From Motacilla alba alba (lineage: Eukaryota > Chordata > Aves > Passeriformes > Motacillidae): a DNA stretch of 64,000 nt. Of this stretch, positions 1 to 13,100 are shown in pieces. The position numbers and the translations under genes are program-made. Numbering within the stretch: the first letter of the stretch is position 1; every line of letters begins with the position of its first letter. Where the stretch lies: assembly GCF_015832195.1 (NCBI RefSeq), contig NC_052033.1:682001-746000 (forward strand), given 5' to 3'. The notes under the pieces were generated by a model that searched no databases, was not told the DNA's origin, and saw only the letters and a list, made by a program, of their open reading frames with translations.

Positions 1-525
1 ACTGTGCTGCTGGGAGGGGTTTGTGCCACATCTGGTGACTCTGTGTCACCTTCTCACCGAACCTAAGGGTGCTGAGCCCTGGGAGGTGGCCTTATTACCT
101 TGGGGCCAGGCAGAGCCACCTGGCTTTGGCGCCTCTCTGCTTGGCCAAGGGCCCCATGCAGGGCTGGTGGGGCTGACGTGGGCAGGTTTATGGCCCTGGG
201 TTGCACTTTGGCAGGGTTTATGGCTTGGGGAGCGAACAGGCATCAGCTGCCCTTTGCTCTCCTCTGCTGTCACAGTGGTCCCCAGGAAGATGGGGAAGGG
301 GTCTCACTGGGCTCCATATCATGGCTGCCATCATGGGGGTGTGTCTGGCAGCATTCCCCTGTGCCACGGGGCCTGCTGCAGCGGTTGGTTAAAAAATTCA
401 GGACCTGGCCAGATCCTGGGCAGTGTTTTGTGAGCATTGGCCATGTACAGCCTTGGCTTGCCCTCCACTGGCAAGGGGACATAGCAAACACATCCTTACC
501 CAATGACTGTGCCCTTATCCCACAG
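1..525 (+). other. Intron of NHERF1 (partial)
   Basis: This stretch precedes the first visible NHERF1 exon and ends in a pyrimidine-rich acceptor with AG at 524-525. I see no part of the PDZ2 domain here. The exons for both PDZ domains must lie before the window. Short open frames in this stretch show no recognisable protein. Confidence 0.6.
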
Positions 526-566
526 GTCCCCTGCCAGAACCAGTAGCCAATGGTGATGTAGGGAAG
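526..566 (+). CDS. NHERF1: NHERF1 exon, linker after PDZ2
   Basis: This 41-bp exon lies between a CACAG acceptor and a GTAAGA donor. It completes a split Gly codon and then encodes [13 protein letters not shown]. The start of the next exon (E-N) completes the GK-EN motif that matches the family linker. Confidence 0.85.
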
Positions 567-1444
567 GTAAGAGCCTTGTCTTGATTTTAATTCTATCTAT
601 GACCATCGCCAGTCAGGGACCCTCCTGTTCATGTCCCCTCTGCCCATGGGTGGATGATACCACCAGATACCGCAGTGGTCTCAGCCTGCCACACAGGAGC
701 TGGTGCCACACTGGGAAGGGAACTGGTGTCCTCCAGGAAGGGAGATGCTTGTGGTGCTGAGTGTCATGGAGGTGGCTGTTTTCCTGCTCTCTTTTGCCTT
801 CTGATGTTACAGGGCTGGAAGCCCTTGTGCTGCAGTAGGGAAGTAGCACCCAGGCCTGCAGTCACCCTCCTCCTCCTCCTCCCTCTAAAGCCAGGGCAGT
901 CGGGCCGGGGTTTAATCCTTCCCCGCCCTGATGTGCGTGGAGCTTGCAGGGGATTACGTGCAGGAAGGACGGATTTCATGGCCCCCTGGGTGGGACTTGC
1001 AACTCTGGAGGCTGTTGTCAAGCCCCAGGGCTGGAGCTCACGCTCCCTTCCTGCTCCCCTCAGGAAAATGGCGGAGAGCCGCGGTCCCACTCGGTGTCCG
1101 AGAGCCCGTCCAGCCCCGCGCCGGCGGCCGTGTCCCCCAACTCCAGCGAGACCCACAGCGAGGTAGGGCTGGGAATGCTGGGGGGAGGTGGTGGCTGGAA
1201 AGCAAGATCTGGGCTGAGCCCCCACCATGGGGCTGTCCAGGGGACACACAGGGGGGCTGACACCATCTCTCAGCCCCAACCTCATGCACAGGAGGGTGAC
1301 AAACACCATTCAGCATCTGGCTCCCTCCTGGACCTTGACATCCCGCTGGCCGTGGCCAAGGAGCGGGCGCACCAGAAGCGCACCAGCAAGAGGGCCCCCC
1401 AGATGGACTGGAGCAAGAAAAATGAACTATTCAGCAACCTGTGA
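526..1444 (+). CDS. NHERF1: NHERF1 (Na+/H+ exchange regulatory factor 1, EBP50), 3' coding part
   Basis: NHERF1 is a cortical scaffold: two PDZ domains bind membrane transporters and receptors, and the C-terminal tail binds the FERM domain of ezrin, radixin and moesin under the apical membrane. Only the tail is visible here, about 97 residues in exons 526-566, 1064-1162 and 1292-1444, joined in frame by GT/AG introns. The sequence runs from a Pro-rich linker (GPLPEP, then NG and KEN) through a Ser/Pro-rich spacer to a basic stretch, [16 protein letters not shown]. It ends in [13 protein letters not shown], the ezrin-binding helix with the terminal S-N-L PDZ ligand known to fold back on PDZ2. 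The identification rests on this near-invariant C-terminus and on NAT9 next door. NHERF2 is the alternative, but the exact ending and synteny favour NHERF1. The 5' part is outside the window. Confidence 0.95.
1064..1162 (+). CDS. NHERF1: NHERF1 exon, Ser/Pro-rich linker
   Basis: This exon has 33 codons between a CCCCTCAG acceptor and a GTAGGG donor. It encodes a low-complexity Ser/Pro/Ala/Glu linker with several SP dipeptides, the kind of site phosphorylated in this protein family. It is locally richer in CpG than the flanking introns. Confidence 0.88.
1292..1444 (+). CDS. NHERF1: NHERF1 terminal coding exon, ezrin-binding tail
   Basis: The exon starts after a CACAG acceptor and ends at TGA (1442-1444), giving 50 residues. 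The segment [18 protein letters not shown], then the basic patch, then [13 protein letters not shown] form the ERM-binding region. The last residues form a PDZ ligand. Confidence 0.95.
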   Translation, partial: EGDKHHSASGSLLDLDIPLAVAKERAHQKRTSKRAPQMDWSKKNELFSNL

Positions 1445-2345
1445 AGGCCCTGAGGCAGGGTGGGTGTCTTCTAGCCCCCCCAGCCCCATACCCACCTCTC
1501 CTGCACTTCTCTCCTCCCTGCCATGGGCTCCTGGTCAAGATGTGGGGCTGCTCCCTACCACCCTGACCCAAGTGCTAGGCTTTGGTGGCCAGTGAGCATC
1601 CCTGCAGAGGGGTTCTGGGCTGGGGGTTCTGGGGGGGTGCCCCTTCCTGAAAGCTCATCCCCAGGATGCTCCTCCAGCCCTGCCTTGAAGCCCTGCACAC
1701 CTTGGTAGGCACAAGCAGGGTTTGGGAGGGATCAAGGATTTGGGTGGCCTGATGCCTAACACTCCTGGTCCCCACTGTTCCCTGTTTTTTCCCCCACCCC
1801 AAACCTCATCTCCATTTGAGATCCCCCTGCAAATTACCCTTTAACTATAAAACCTGAGGCTTTTAGTGACTTCTCCCAAACCCCACCTGCCCAGCCATTG
1901 ACCACAGCCAGGGTATTTGACCCTGGCCTGGCAAGCTCCGTCCACAATGACCCTGTCCCTTTGCCTCTTCAGCTGCAAGGAGGGGTATGGGTGCCCAGCA
2001 CTGGGGAGTGCCCAGCACCCTGCCCTGGGGCAAATTCTGGGAGAGGAGAGGGTGTCTGGAGCCAGCACAGCAAGCAATAATAGTCTCCTTTGCTCCTGCA
2101 CACTCCTGGAGACAGAGCCAATCAGGGTTTGAATCCAACACTGTTTAATTTAAAAGCTTCTCACAGACTTTTTATTTTTTTCTGAAATGAGTGTTTTTCC
2201 AATCACATCTATTTTTTTTTACCTGTATTTTGTGGAAATTCTTCCTGTGGATGTTTTGTTTCCATGTGCTGTAATCAGGTGGTGTTGTACTGTTGAGCTC
2301 AAGAGAAATTCTGTTTACTGGAATAAACCTTTCTGACTTCACAAG
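1445..2345 (+). other. NHERF1: NHERF1 3' UTR
   Basis: About 0.9 kb of non-coding sequence runs from the NHERF1 stop to just past the poly(A) signal at 2322. A T-rich block at 2160-2235 lies near its end. No open frame here resembles a protein. Confidence 0.75.
2322..2327 (+). terminator. NHERF1: NHERF1 poly(A) signal
   Basis: A canonical AATAAA sits about 880 bp after the NHERF1 stop, followed by T/G-rich sequence (TTTCTGACTTC, then AGTCTGGTTT) that suits a cleavage-stimulating element. Confidence 0.75.
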
Positions 2346-4807
2346 TCTGGTTTAAGGCTAAATCCTTCCAGAGCCTGGGGGGTGCAGAGGGCTTGCTGTG
2401 GCCCTCCGGGGCTTGGGGGAAAAACAGGTAACTGTGGGACACTGGGCCTGGTTTGAGTATCCCTCAGCACATGATGGGGACAGGTTGAGGGGGTTGGGGA
2501 GGCACCAGCTGGTCCCAGTGGGGGTTAATGCCTCAGGGTGATTAATGAGCTTTAATCCCCTAGGGAGTTTGGGGGGGGGGGGGAGGGGCAGGGTGGTGGT
2601 GGGGAGAGTGAGGGGGGTGATGCAAAGCTCTAATCTGGGTCTGCTGGCCAGGCTGGAGGGCAGTAGCTCTGTTTGGGGCAGCCCAAGTGTGCCCCCAGCT
2701 CCTACAGGGGTTTTTGGGATTAGCTTGGGTTGCACCTGGTTTGAGGGAAGGCAGGGGGGATCAGTGAGGAGAGGGGTGCTTGTCCCTCTGAATGAATGGA
2801 TGTAGCCTTGGGTGGCTCAGTGGGGCCAGCCTGGTGGCACAGTAGGACAAGGCAGGGCTGTGCCTGGCCTCTGTCTGGTATCTTCGCTTCCTCCCCTTCT
2901 GCACACTCTTGTTTTGTGCTCCAAATCTGCAAAGAAGCTTTTCCACCTGAGCACACAAATGGTCACAGATCTTTGCACCTCAAGTGACACCTAGGTGACA
3001 AAGTGCCACCAGATTTCTAGGGGGTGTGCAGGCTGTCAGTTCCTCCTGGAAGCTGAGGGAGCCCATTCCAACTTGTCTCATCATCCAAAGACTTGTCCTC
3101 TGAGGGAAGATGAGCCCCCATCCCCTGTTTTCCCATCCTCATCCCATTAGGGCAGCAGGACACCCCTACCTGGGATGGATGCCACCGGGTGGGGCAGCCC
3201 ATGCAGGGCAGGAGTGGGGGCACCCAGTGGGTCCCAGCAGCATCTTTTGCCTCTTGGCCTGGTCAGAGCAGCTGGGCACCACTTCCCTCTGGGAACCCTG
3301 ATTGAGCCCTGCCAGGACTCTTCCCCGCAGCCTTTGGGGTGGGCTGAGCTCTGGGACATACCCAACTTTGTTGTGGGTTGCCAGGGAAAGGCTGTTGCCA
3401 GCCGCCTTGGAGCCGGGGCAGTGCAGGCGTTGCCGGGGCCCGGGGATGCCAAGCGGGGCCCTCACTGGCTCCAGAGCAACCAGCTGGGCACAAGAGCTGT
3501 GACAGGAGATCACCCTGCCCCTTCCCCCAGCAGCAGAGGTTCAAAGAAATTATTTTTCCCACATTGGTCAAGCTTTAGGGGAGCAAATCCCACCCCAGCT
3601 ACATCTCTCTTGCCGTTTTGGCCTTGCTACTCTGGCAGAGGGATGAGACACTTCACGGAAGGAGCACCAGAGCCAGCAGTTCACCCAGCAGGTTCTGCAA
3701 ATCTGAGGAGCAGGAGGATTAGCAGCCCTTGTCATGGTAATCCCAGCAGGAAGTAGAGCAGCTCTTCACTTTATTACCACACAAAGCTTTCACTACAACT
3801 AAATCCACACTAAATACTTGTTTAAAATGCCATGATACACTGTTCCCACACTTGGCTTCAATATTAGTCACAGGAATAATGTATTTAAATTAGCTAAAAT
3901 TGGAAAACTAAAGCCCCTAGGCCCTAAAAATACAGGCCCAGCAACACTAAGAATTCCACAGACTGCCAATCTCCAAAACATCCCAAAACATCCCTCGGCA
4001 AATCTGAAAGTTATTACCTGATCTTCTATCACTGAAATAGATAATTTGTGGTCTAGGATTAGCCATTACAGCTGCTGTTACAGCATGAAAACACACAGGA
4101 GTGTGTTGTCCCTGCTGTGGACAGTGTGTGTAGGGCAGGACAGGTCAGGCTGAGTAACTGCACAGGGAAGTTTGTCCAGTGGGAGTCAGGCAAGTGCCTC
4201 TTTTTCATCCATGGATCTCAGATCTACTGCAGCAGAGGCTGGATTACTCCTGCCCTAAATATATCTGCCCCCCAGTAAGAGATATTTCCCCCACACTCAT
4301 CTTTATCTTAGTGGAGAGCAGCAAATGGACTCTCCAGGCTCAGCAGAGCAAGTCCTGAGCTGGTGGAAGAAGGGAGCTGTCTCCTTTCAGTGTGTTCTCT
4401 TCCTTACTTTCATCAAAGCAGCCAAGGAAAATGAAGTGCAACATCACTGCTGGCCTGAGGTTTTCAGACCTGGAGCACAGCCTTGAAGCTGAAGGGGGTT
4501 TGTCTCAGAAGCCTCCTGCAGCTCTCAGTCCCCTCATAGTGGTGGGGCTCAGCTCTAGCCTCGATCAGCCAATATCAACAATTTCCATCATATTAATTTG
4601 CCCTTTGTTTGTGCTCACCCACATCTGAGCTTCTCCCTGCCAGGACCCAGCAGTGTCCCCCCTGCAACCTACCAGACCCCAGGAAACCGGGTTTAAAGAG
4701 TCTCTGCTGTCCTTTATAACTTCTAAACCACTTTTTGAGCTGCCAAAAAAAGCAGCTTAGCCCCACATAGTGCTCAGGCACCTCAGACCTTTGTGATTTT
4801 TTCATTT
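2346..4807. other. Intergenic region between NHERF1 and NAT9 (tail to tail)
   Basis: I see no gene. The region holds a run of 13 G at 2571-2583 followed by G-rich sequence to about 2615, and a GC-rich patch near 3400-3450. An AT-rich stretch at 3770-4070 contains TTTATT at 3770-3775, which would be a far-downstream minus-strand poly(A) signal for NAT9. The open frames on both strands have no recognisable domains. Confidence 0.6.
2571..2583 (+). repeat. Poly-G run (13 bp)
   Basis: An uninterrupted G13 leads into GAGGGGCAGGGTGG. It lies between the two convergent gene ends. It is likely to be length-variable and hard to sequence. Confidence 0.9.
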
Positions 4808-4813
4808 TTTATT
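4808..4813 (-). terminator. NAT9: Candidate NAT9 poly(A) signal
   Basis: TTTATT on the plus strand reads AATAAA on the minus strand, about 370 bp past the NAT9 stop. This is a plausible 3' UTR length, but I cannot confirm cleavage here. A second TTTATT lies at 3770-3775. Confidence 0.55.
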
Positions 4814-5180
4814 CAAGAGTAAAAGAAGAACGATCTGCCAGTATATGAAACCTCCTTGCTGATGAATCCTGGTTTAAGAGCATTGGGAGAAGTTTCTGCT
4901 TGTCCAGGAATCAACTGCTGGTGATTTTAGGCTCTGTTGAACAGCAAATCAAAGTTAGAGTAATTCCTAGCCAAACTTATGAGTTAGTGGCTGTTCCCCA
5001 GGGCCAAATTTCAGGCAGTAATCCTGGCTGGTGGAGCAAAGTGCAAAGTTGACAAGATGACAAAGCAGCTGAAGGAGACAGAACAGTTCCAGTGTTGGCT
5101 CTCTGGTGTTCTCTACACCCAGACCTTGCAACAACGTCCAACCTCTCCCTGGAAACCCAGCTGGTGTCTGGAGGTGTCTG

Positions 5181-7927
<2,747 letters not shown>

Positions 7928-8121
7928 GACCTCTGCACCAAGGGGGAGACCCAGCACCCCACTCCGTGTCTCCGGCGAGGCCGAGGAACGGGGCAACGCG
8001 GCCTGGCGCCTTTCGGGAGCGAGAGGCGGCTCTCACAGTCCGGCTCTCACGGTGCGGCTCTCCCAGGTCGCACCAACAGGGCCGCATTAGCACGCCCGAA
8101 TCCCAGCTCCGACATCCCGAC

Positions 8122-8168
8122 GGGACCGGGGAAGGGATCCGGGACCGGGGAAGGGATCCGGGACCGGG
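8122..8168. repeat. 19-bp tandem repeat upstream of NAT9
   Basis: GGGACCGGGGAAGGGATCC occurs at 8122-8140 and 8141-8159, with a partial third copy GGGACCGGG at 8160-8168. The copies are identical, so the duplication is recent. Each unit carries three G-tracts on the plus strand. Confidence 0.92.
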
Positions 8169-8379
8169 AGCTCACGCGCGCCCGCCCCACCGCCTCCCAC
8201 GCATGCGCACAGACGCCGGGGCCTCCCTCTACCGAACGTGTGGCGTCATCGCTCCGCCCCCGTGACCCCGCCCCTTTGATGCCGCGCCCCCGCCCCGCCT
8301 CTCCACGACCCCGCTCCCATGACCCCGCCCGTGTTCCCGCGAGGCCCCGCCTCTGCCTCGGCCCCGCTCCTCCCGTAGC

Positions 8380-8384
8380 CCAAT
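8380..8384 (+). promoter_or_regulatory. CCAAT box 1
   Basis: CCCAATCACGAT lies among GC boxes in the shared promoter. The same CCCAATCACGA recurs at 8592. Confidence 0.5.
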
Positions 8385-8492
8385 CACGATCGGTGCCTTC
8401 CCCCTGTCCCCGCCCCTGCTCCATCCCCGCCCCGCTCCTGCCTTTCCTGGACACGCCTCTTCCCGGTACGGCCACGCCCCTCTCTCCCCCAC

Positions 8493-8497
8493 CCAAT
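8493..8497 (+). promoter_or_regulatory. CCAAT box 2
   Basis: ACCCAATCCTCTGCCACGCC lies in the shared promoter, 113 bp after box 1, with a GC-box-like CACGCCCC close by. Confidence 0.5.
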
Positions 8498-8592
8498 CCT
8501 CTGCCACGCCCCTTCTGGGCCGCGCCCACTCGCGCTCACGCCCCTTGTGGGCCCCGCCCCTTCCCCTCTCTTGCCCCGCCTCCTACCCTCAC

Positions 8593-8597
8593 CCAAT
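8593..8597 (+). promoter_or_regulatory. CCAAT box 3
   Basis: ACCCAATCACGACCGCCGCC lies 100 bp after box 2 and about 80-140 bp before the two candidate ends of TMEM104 exon 1, a normal place for a CCAAT box. Confidence 0.55.
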
Positions 8598-8635
8598 CAC
8601 GACCGCCGCCTTCACCCGCCCCGCCCCGCGAGCTT

Positions 8636-8643
8636 GTCACGTG
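8636..8643 (+). promoter_or_regulatory. E-box (CLEAR-like) GTCACGTG
   Basis: The sequence TTGTCACGTGCGC contains a perfect CACGTG with the 5' GT of the TFEB/TFE3 CLEAR consensus GTCACGTGAC; the last two bases differ. It lies just before the likely TMEM104 start site. USF or MYC/MAX could also use it. Confidence 0.5.
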
Positions 8644-8733
8644 CGCAGGAGGCCCCGCTCTCGGGCAGCGCGTGCGCCGTGAGTGCCCCCGCGCGGCCGG
8701 GGGCGGGGCCGCCGGCGCGAGCCGCTGGCGCTG
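8644..8733 (+). other. TMEM104: Probable 5' non-coding first exon of TMEM104 (bounds uncertain)
   Basis: The coding start at 10089 lies one base after an acceptor, so a 5' UTR exon upstream is required. Two good donors lie in the CpG-rich region: GCGCC|GTGAGT at 8679 and GCTG|GTGAGG at 8734. I cannot tell which is used, or where transcription starts. Confidence 0.4.
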
Positions 8734-10087
8734 GTGAGGGGCCGGGGGGCGCGGGCGGGACACGGCCCTCAGAGGGGCTTTGGCGGCGGCCCTGTGTGGG
8801 GACGGCAAGGGAGGAGGGCTGGGAAGGGGCTCGACGGGCGGGGAGAGGCCTGGGGAGGGTGTTGGTGTGGGGCGGGGTGTGCACCCGAGCGGCGGGACCC
8901 GGGCCTGGGGAGAACGCCCTGGGGTGAGGGGGGCTGCCGGGTTGTCGGCGCTCTGTGGGGCGAGGGGAGTTCCCTCGGAGAGGGTAGGGGGTGCGAGCAG
9001 CGTTCCGTCTGTGGTACAGGCCGGGGGGGAGCCAGGCCGGGGTAGGACCGGGGGGCTCTGGTGCCCTCGGGGTGCCCTGGTGCCGGTTTCCTCCACCCCT
9101 AGGGTGGGGGCTTGCACGGGATAACGCTGGCCCCGGCCGCGTCCCGGAGTGCCTGTTGTCTTCCTGCTTGCTCTGTGTTTGCCAAGCTTGGCTTCAGTGT
9201 TTTGAGCCGCAGTTTGTTGTAAAAGGTGGTGTTTGATGTCTCCTTCTGAGGCTGGTCCAGTTATGACCTCAGTGAGTTATGCTGCCTGATTCTTTTCTGA
9301 CATTCAGCGTAGGTGTACAAGTTTATAACTGGGTTTTTTAGTGGAGCTCAGCTTGTGCTGATGGTTTGTCCCAGCTGGTGTTGCTGAGTAGGAGCACATG
9401 TAGAAGTGTGAAGCCCTTAATTCAATTATGGCTAATCATTGACACCGAAACCTTCCAGAAGGCTTCAGTTCCTCCATACACGTCTCGTTTTTTTGAAACA
9501 ATGTAAAGCTTCCTAAATATTTCTGCTTTGGAAATGTTGGTGCATGAAAAGCATCCTGGTGTGTCTTTAATAGGACCAATATTTTAATTTGTCTACTTAT
9601 TTCTTTTCTTGAATTTAGGAGGAGAGATTTTAGGCTGGTTTTTTGATTTGTAGGAGGCACATATTTGCAAGGAGTAGTAGCTGGAAGGGAAGCAGCAGTT
9701 TGAGATCATCCTCAAGGCAGTAATTTTTCTCTTGAGGCTTTAGTTGTCTGGAACAGCCCCTCTGGCTGTTTGGAGAAGATTAAGTTTGGCCATCCCATGC
9801 TGTGAAAGGGCAGGGCCTTTTGGTTGCCTTTAAACCAGTTTAACAGGTATGAAACCTTCTCACAGAGTATTAAACCGAATGGGGTCAGTCTGAAGGGCAA
9901 GATCCTGCTGAAATGTGTTCAAATACCAGAAAACTGATGTGCCAAAGTTAACTTGTGAGTTCTTCCTTTTTCCAGCAAAGATAACACAGTGTTACGATGT
10001 TTCCCTAGGTTAAAGGTGACAGAAGTTGAAAACACTCTCCCAAAACTACCCTTCTGGCTTCGCTCTTGGGTTCCCCTCCATCTCCAG
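8734..10087 (+). other. TMEM104: TMEM104 intron 1 (5' UTR intron)
   Basis: This intron of about 1.35 kb falls from CpG-rich sequence at its 5' end to AT-rich sequence, and ends at CATCTCCAG (10087). Nothing else is recognisable. Confidence 0.5.
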
Positions 10088-10088
10088 G

Positions 10089-10133
10089 ATGGCAGGTGGC
10101 ATCACTGACACCGGAGAGCTTTACTCTCCCTAT
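10089..10133 (+). CDS. TMEM104: TMEM104 first coding exon
   Basis: The ATG lies one base into the exon, and 15 codons (MAGGITDTGELYSPY) end in phase 0 at GTAAGT. This is the short cytosolic N-terminus before the first helix. Confidence 0.93.
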
Positions 10134-13100
10134 GTAAGTTCCACTGCTTGTGGGTTTGGTGAAAATTTTTTTTTTCAAAATCCTCTTTGCTCAGCATTGT
10201 GTTTGCAAATCCTACTTCCTCATGGACATAACCTCAGCATTTCAGGAGATCATGGGGGTCAAAGGGTGATTAAAGATGTTTAATGTTTGTAGTTGTATGG
10301 GGTTTTTTTACATCACAGATTACTTCTCATAAGTTAAAGAGATGATGTGTGCTTGAAGTATAGATCTAAAAGTGCTAGAAAGAGCTTTATGTCCCATACC
10401 AGCTCTTCATCCTTCTGCCCACTCTCTTATATTTTGTTAATGTTGTCATCAACCCAAATTGTCATTGGAATAGACGGAGGGACTCGGACATTGAAACTAT
10501 CCCACTTTCTTCCCTTTTGTTGCTTTATGTAAACATTTTCCCCTGAATTTCTCGAAGTTTACTTAGCTGCAGCTGTTGCAGTAATTTGTTTTATACCACT
10601 TCAGTGGAAGTGAGTAATTTAGAGGTTTCTTCCCTCTAATGTGGTGTCCTGTGCAACTGCAGAGCCAATTACTGCTTTCCTATATTACTGGAAATACCGG
10701 TTTTCATAGCCACAAGTCTTCACAAAGTCTCAGCTTTTAAAAACAGCACTTTGTAAACACTCTTTTGTTTTTTTAAGTGAACTCAATAAATTTAGAACCA
10801 ACCCTGAAATCTGTGTGTTGGGTTTAAAATGCTTTAAAATTTTCATCTCCATGTTAATGTAGAAGAAGTGAATATTAGGCTGCAGAAATAGGTCACAACT
10901 GAGAAAGTGGAGAAGTAAGACAGTAACTGGGATGTCTGGACCCTCAAGGATTAGTGTCACCTGCTCTTGCATTGTTATGCAGGTGCTGCATGAATTTCCT
11001 AGAGTAATCTCAAAGGCTGAGGCTCTCCTCTTTCCCTGAAGATGTCTAACCCAGCTGAACATTCCAGGCACCATTCTCATTTCTGCTTGACCAAAGGAAA
11101 ACCATCGTTCTGGGATGTTCAGCAAAAGATGAATTTGCTGTACTTATGCCAGTGAAGTGCTCTCAGGGTCACTGGGGAATTGTTCTCCTGATGTTAATTG
11201 CTCCACACCCAGAAAAGTCTGCTCATATACAGCTCTTTACTGGCTTTCCTCTGGAGTGACTCTGACCTATATTAAAAAAAAAACCAAAAAACAACAACAA
11301 AAAAAACCAAAACACTAAAGGACAACAACTTTGGCAGTTTTTTATCTTTAATTGAGCTAAATTCTTAGCCCAGGGGGTCCTGTCCATGTGCACAGTTCTC
11401 TTTTGTCTTTGGGTGCTGAAAAAGCTCATTGCCAGAGAAGATAAAATCCTTTCCCTTCAGGAAGTAAAATCTCTTCTTCATGATTTGCTCAGCTTCTTAC
11501 TGGTAAAATGGCAAGCAGGCTTTGAATTAGAATTCTGTTTGGGTATTTCCTGCTTGACTGAGAATAAAAAGTCCTGAAAGGTACATAGCCATAAGTACTT
11601 GTGTTCAGGTCAGAAAAAAAGGAGAGACCCCAACCCACAGCACAGACCTTCTGGTAGAAGGCAGTGATTTGAAAACAAATAAAAAAAAATCTCATGCACT
11701 TTATAACTTTACAAGCTAGAGAGAAAAAAAAATTAAAATAATTAGAAAAATGGAGGAGAATATCTGTTTCTCAAGAAATGTGCTGACACCCACACTGTTT
11801 TCTTTGGATTTCAGACCCTTCCTCCAGGTATTTCTCACATGGACTTGTTCCCACTCTGCTGGCTCAGGGGTTGCCCTCTCCATTTAAATCAGGGTGTATG
11901 TGAGGTGTTTTGGAGGATTCCTGGCACACTCTGATGCTGGATTATGTGGCTGATTGCAGGTTGGCCTGGTGTACATGTTCAACCTCATTGTTGGAACGGG
12001 AGCCCTGACCATGCCCAAGGCCTTTGCCACAGCAGGGTGGCTCGTCAGCCTCATCCTCCTGATGTTCCTGGGATTTATGAGGTAGGATATGTGTGTGTGT
12101 CTTTAGGGGACTGGGAAGTTCAGCTGGATGAGGACAGTGTAAAGACTTTTGCTTTTTTCCTGTGAGCTCTGTCCCCTCTGCTCCTTGAGTGTTGGTTTCT
12201 GCGGTGGTGTTGCCTGTGGACCTGATTTGGAAGGATGCGCTTCCTGACTCTCTGGTCCATCCCATTTCCTGCCTGATGGGAAGGACTTTTCTTCTAGTCC
12301 AGAGTCTTCTGGGACCTTTATCCCCTCTACCTTTTTGACATTGTCCTCACTGTGGATACATTCCATGCTCGCCTCTGTCACAAATCAGTTCCCCGAACAC
12401 CAACCAGGTCGCAGGGGGCACAGGGTCAAGTCTTTGCTTTGTGACTTGCAGATTTGTAAGCTTTCTCTTGGCTTCTGGCAATGCTCTCACAGCTGAAAGA
12501 ATGTCAGGAACACAAATTGCTGTATAGCCAGGCCTGTCTTAGCCCCTCCAGACCTTTGCTGCTCAAGACTCTGGAGATGGTCTCCTGTTTGTCACGCTGG
12601 TTTACTGTGAGCCCCTGCCCAGTTACCTCCCTACTGGAGCAGCAGGTGGAGCTGAAGGCTGTGGACACAGCACTGATTTCTGAGGAGTTACTGCTACAAT
12701 TGCCATCTTCTGGTGGGCTGGGAATCCCTGCTTGGTTCTTGCTTAGTTTTAAAATAAAATAAAACAAAACAAAATTCCCTCCTGCCATTTGTACAAATGG
12801 ACTTTTGAAGTGCCAGCCTTTTCAGTAAGCAGTTCTGCCAGACTGAATGTGCCTTTGGTTTGGAGGCAGAGCTTTTGGGATCTGTTCTGTGCTGCTGTGC
12901 AGGGAGACTGTATGGTCAAATGCTTGTGACTGCCCCACATCAGAGCTGGGTGCTGCAAAGGCTTGGTAAAATGGTATCTGTGGGGTTTCCAGTAACTGGG
13001 AGCTTTAGGAGCAATTCCTTTTATCTACGTTAGTTTAAAAGCATAAATTCAACATATGGAATTCAGCACCAGCAGACAATCCTTTAAGATTAGATGGAGA

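Larger units (their letters stand above)
7928..8733. promoter_or_regulatory. Shared NAT9/TMEM104 bidirectional promoter, CpG-rich
   Basis: The NAT9 start codon (minus) and the inferred TMEM104 first exon (plus) face away from each other across about 0.8 kb of GC-rich, CpG-dense sequence. It is packed with GC boxes of the CCCCGCCC type and has no TATA box. It contains three CCAAT boxes, an E-box GTCACGTG at 8636-8643, and a 19-bp tandem repeat. This is the usual make-up of a bidirectional housekeeping promoter. The start sites cannot be placed from sequence alone. Confidence 0.75.

Noticed and set aside
3361..3450. Possible RFX X-box (GTTGCCAGGGAAAG) in the intergenic region
   Set aside because: The right half-site does not fit RGYAAC, and no promoter or gene start lies nearby.
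8536..9117. 193-codon open frame on the minus strand in the same CpG-rich region
   Set aside because: It is compositional, low-complexity Pro/Arg/Gly, with no start context or homology.
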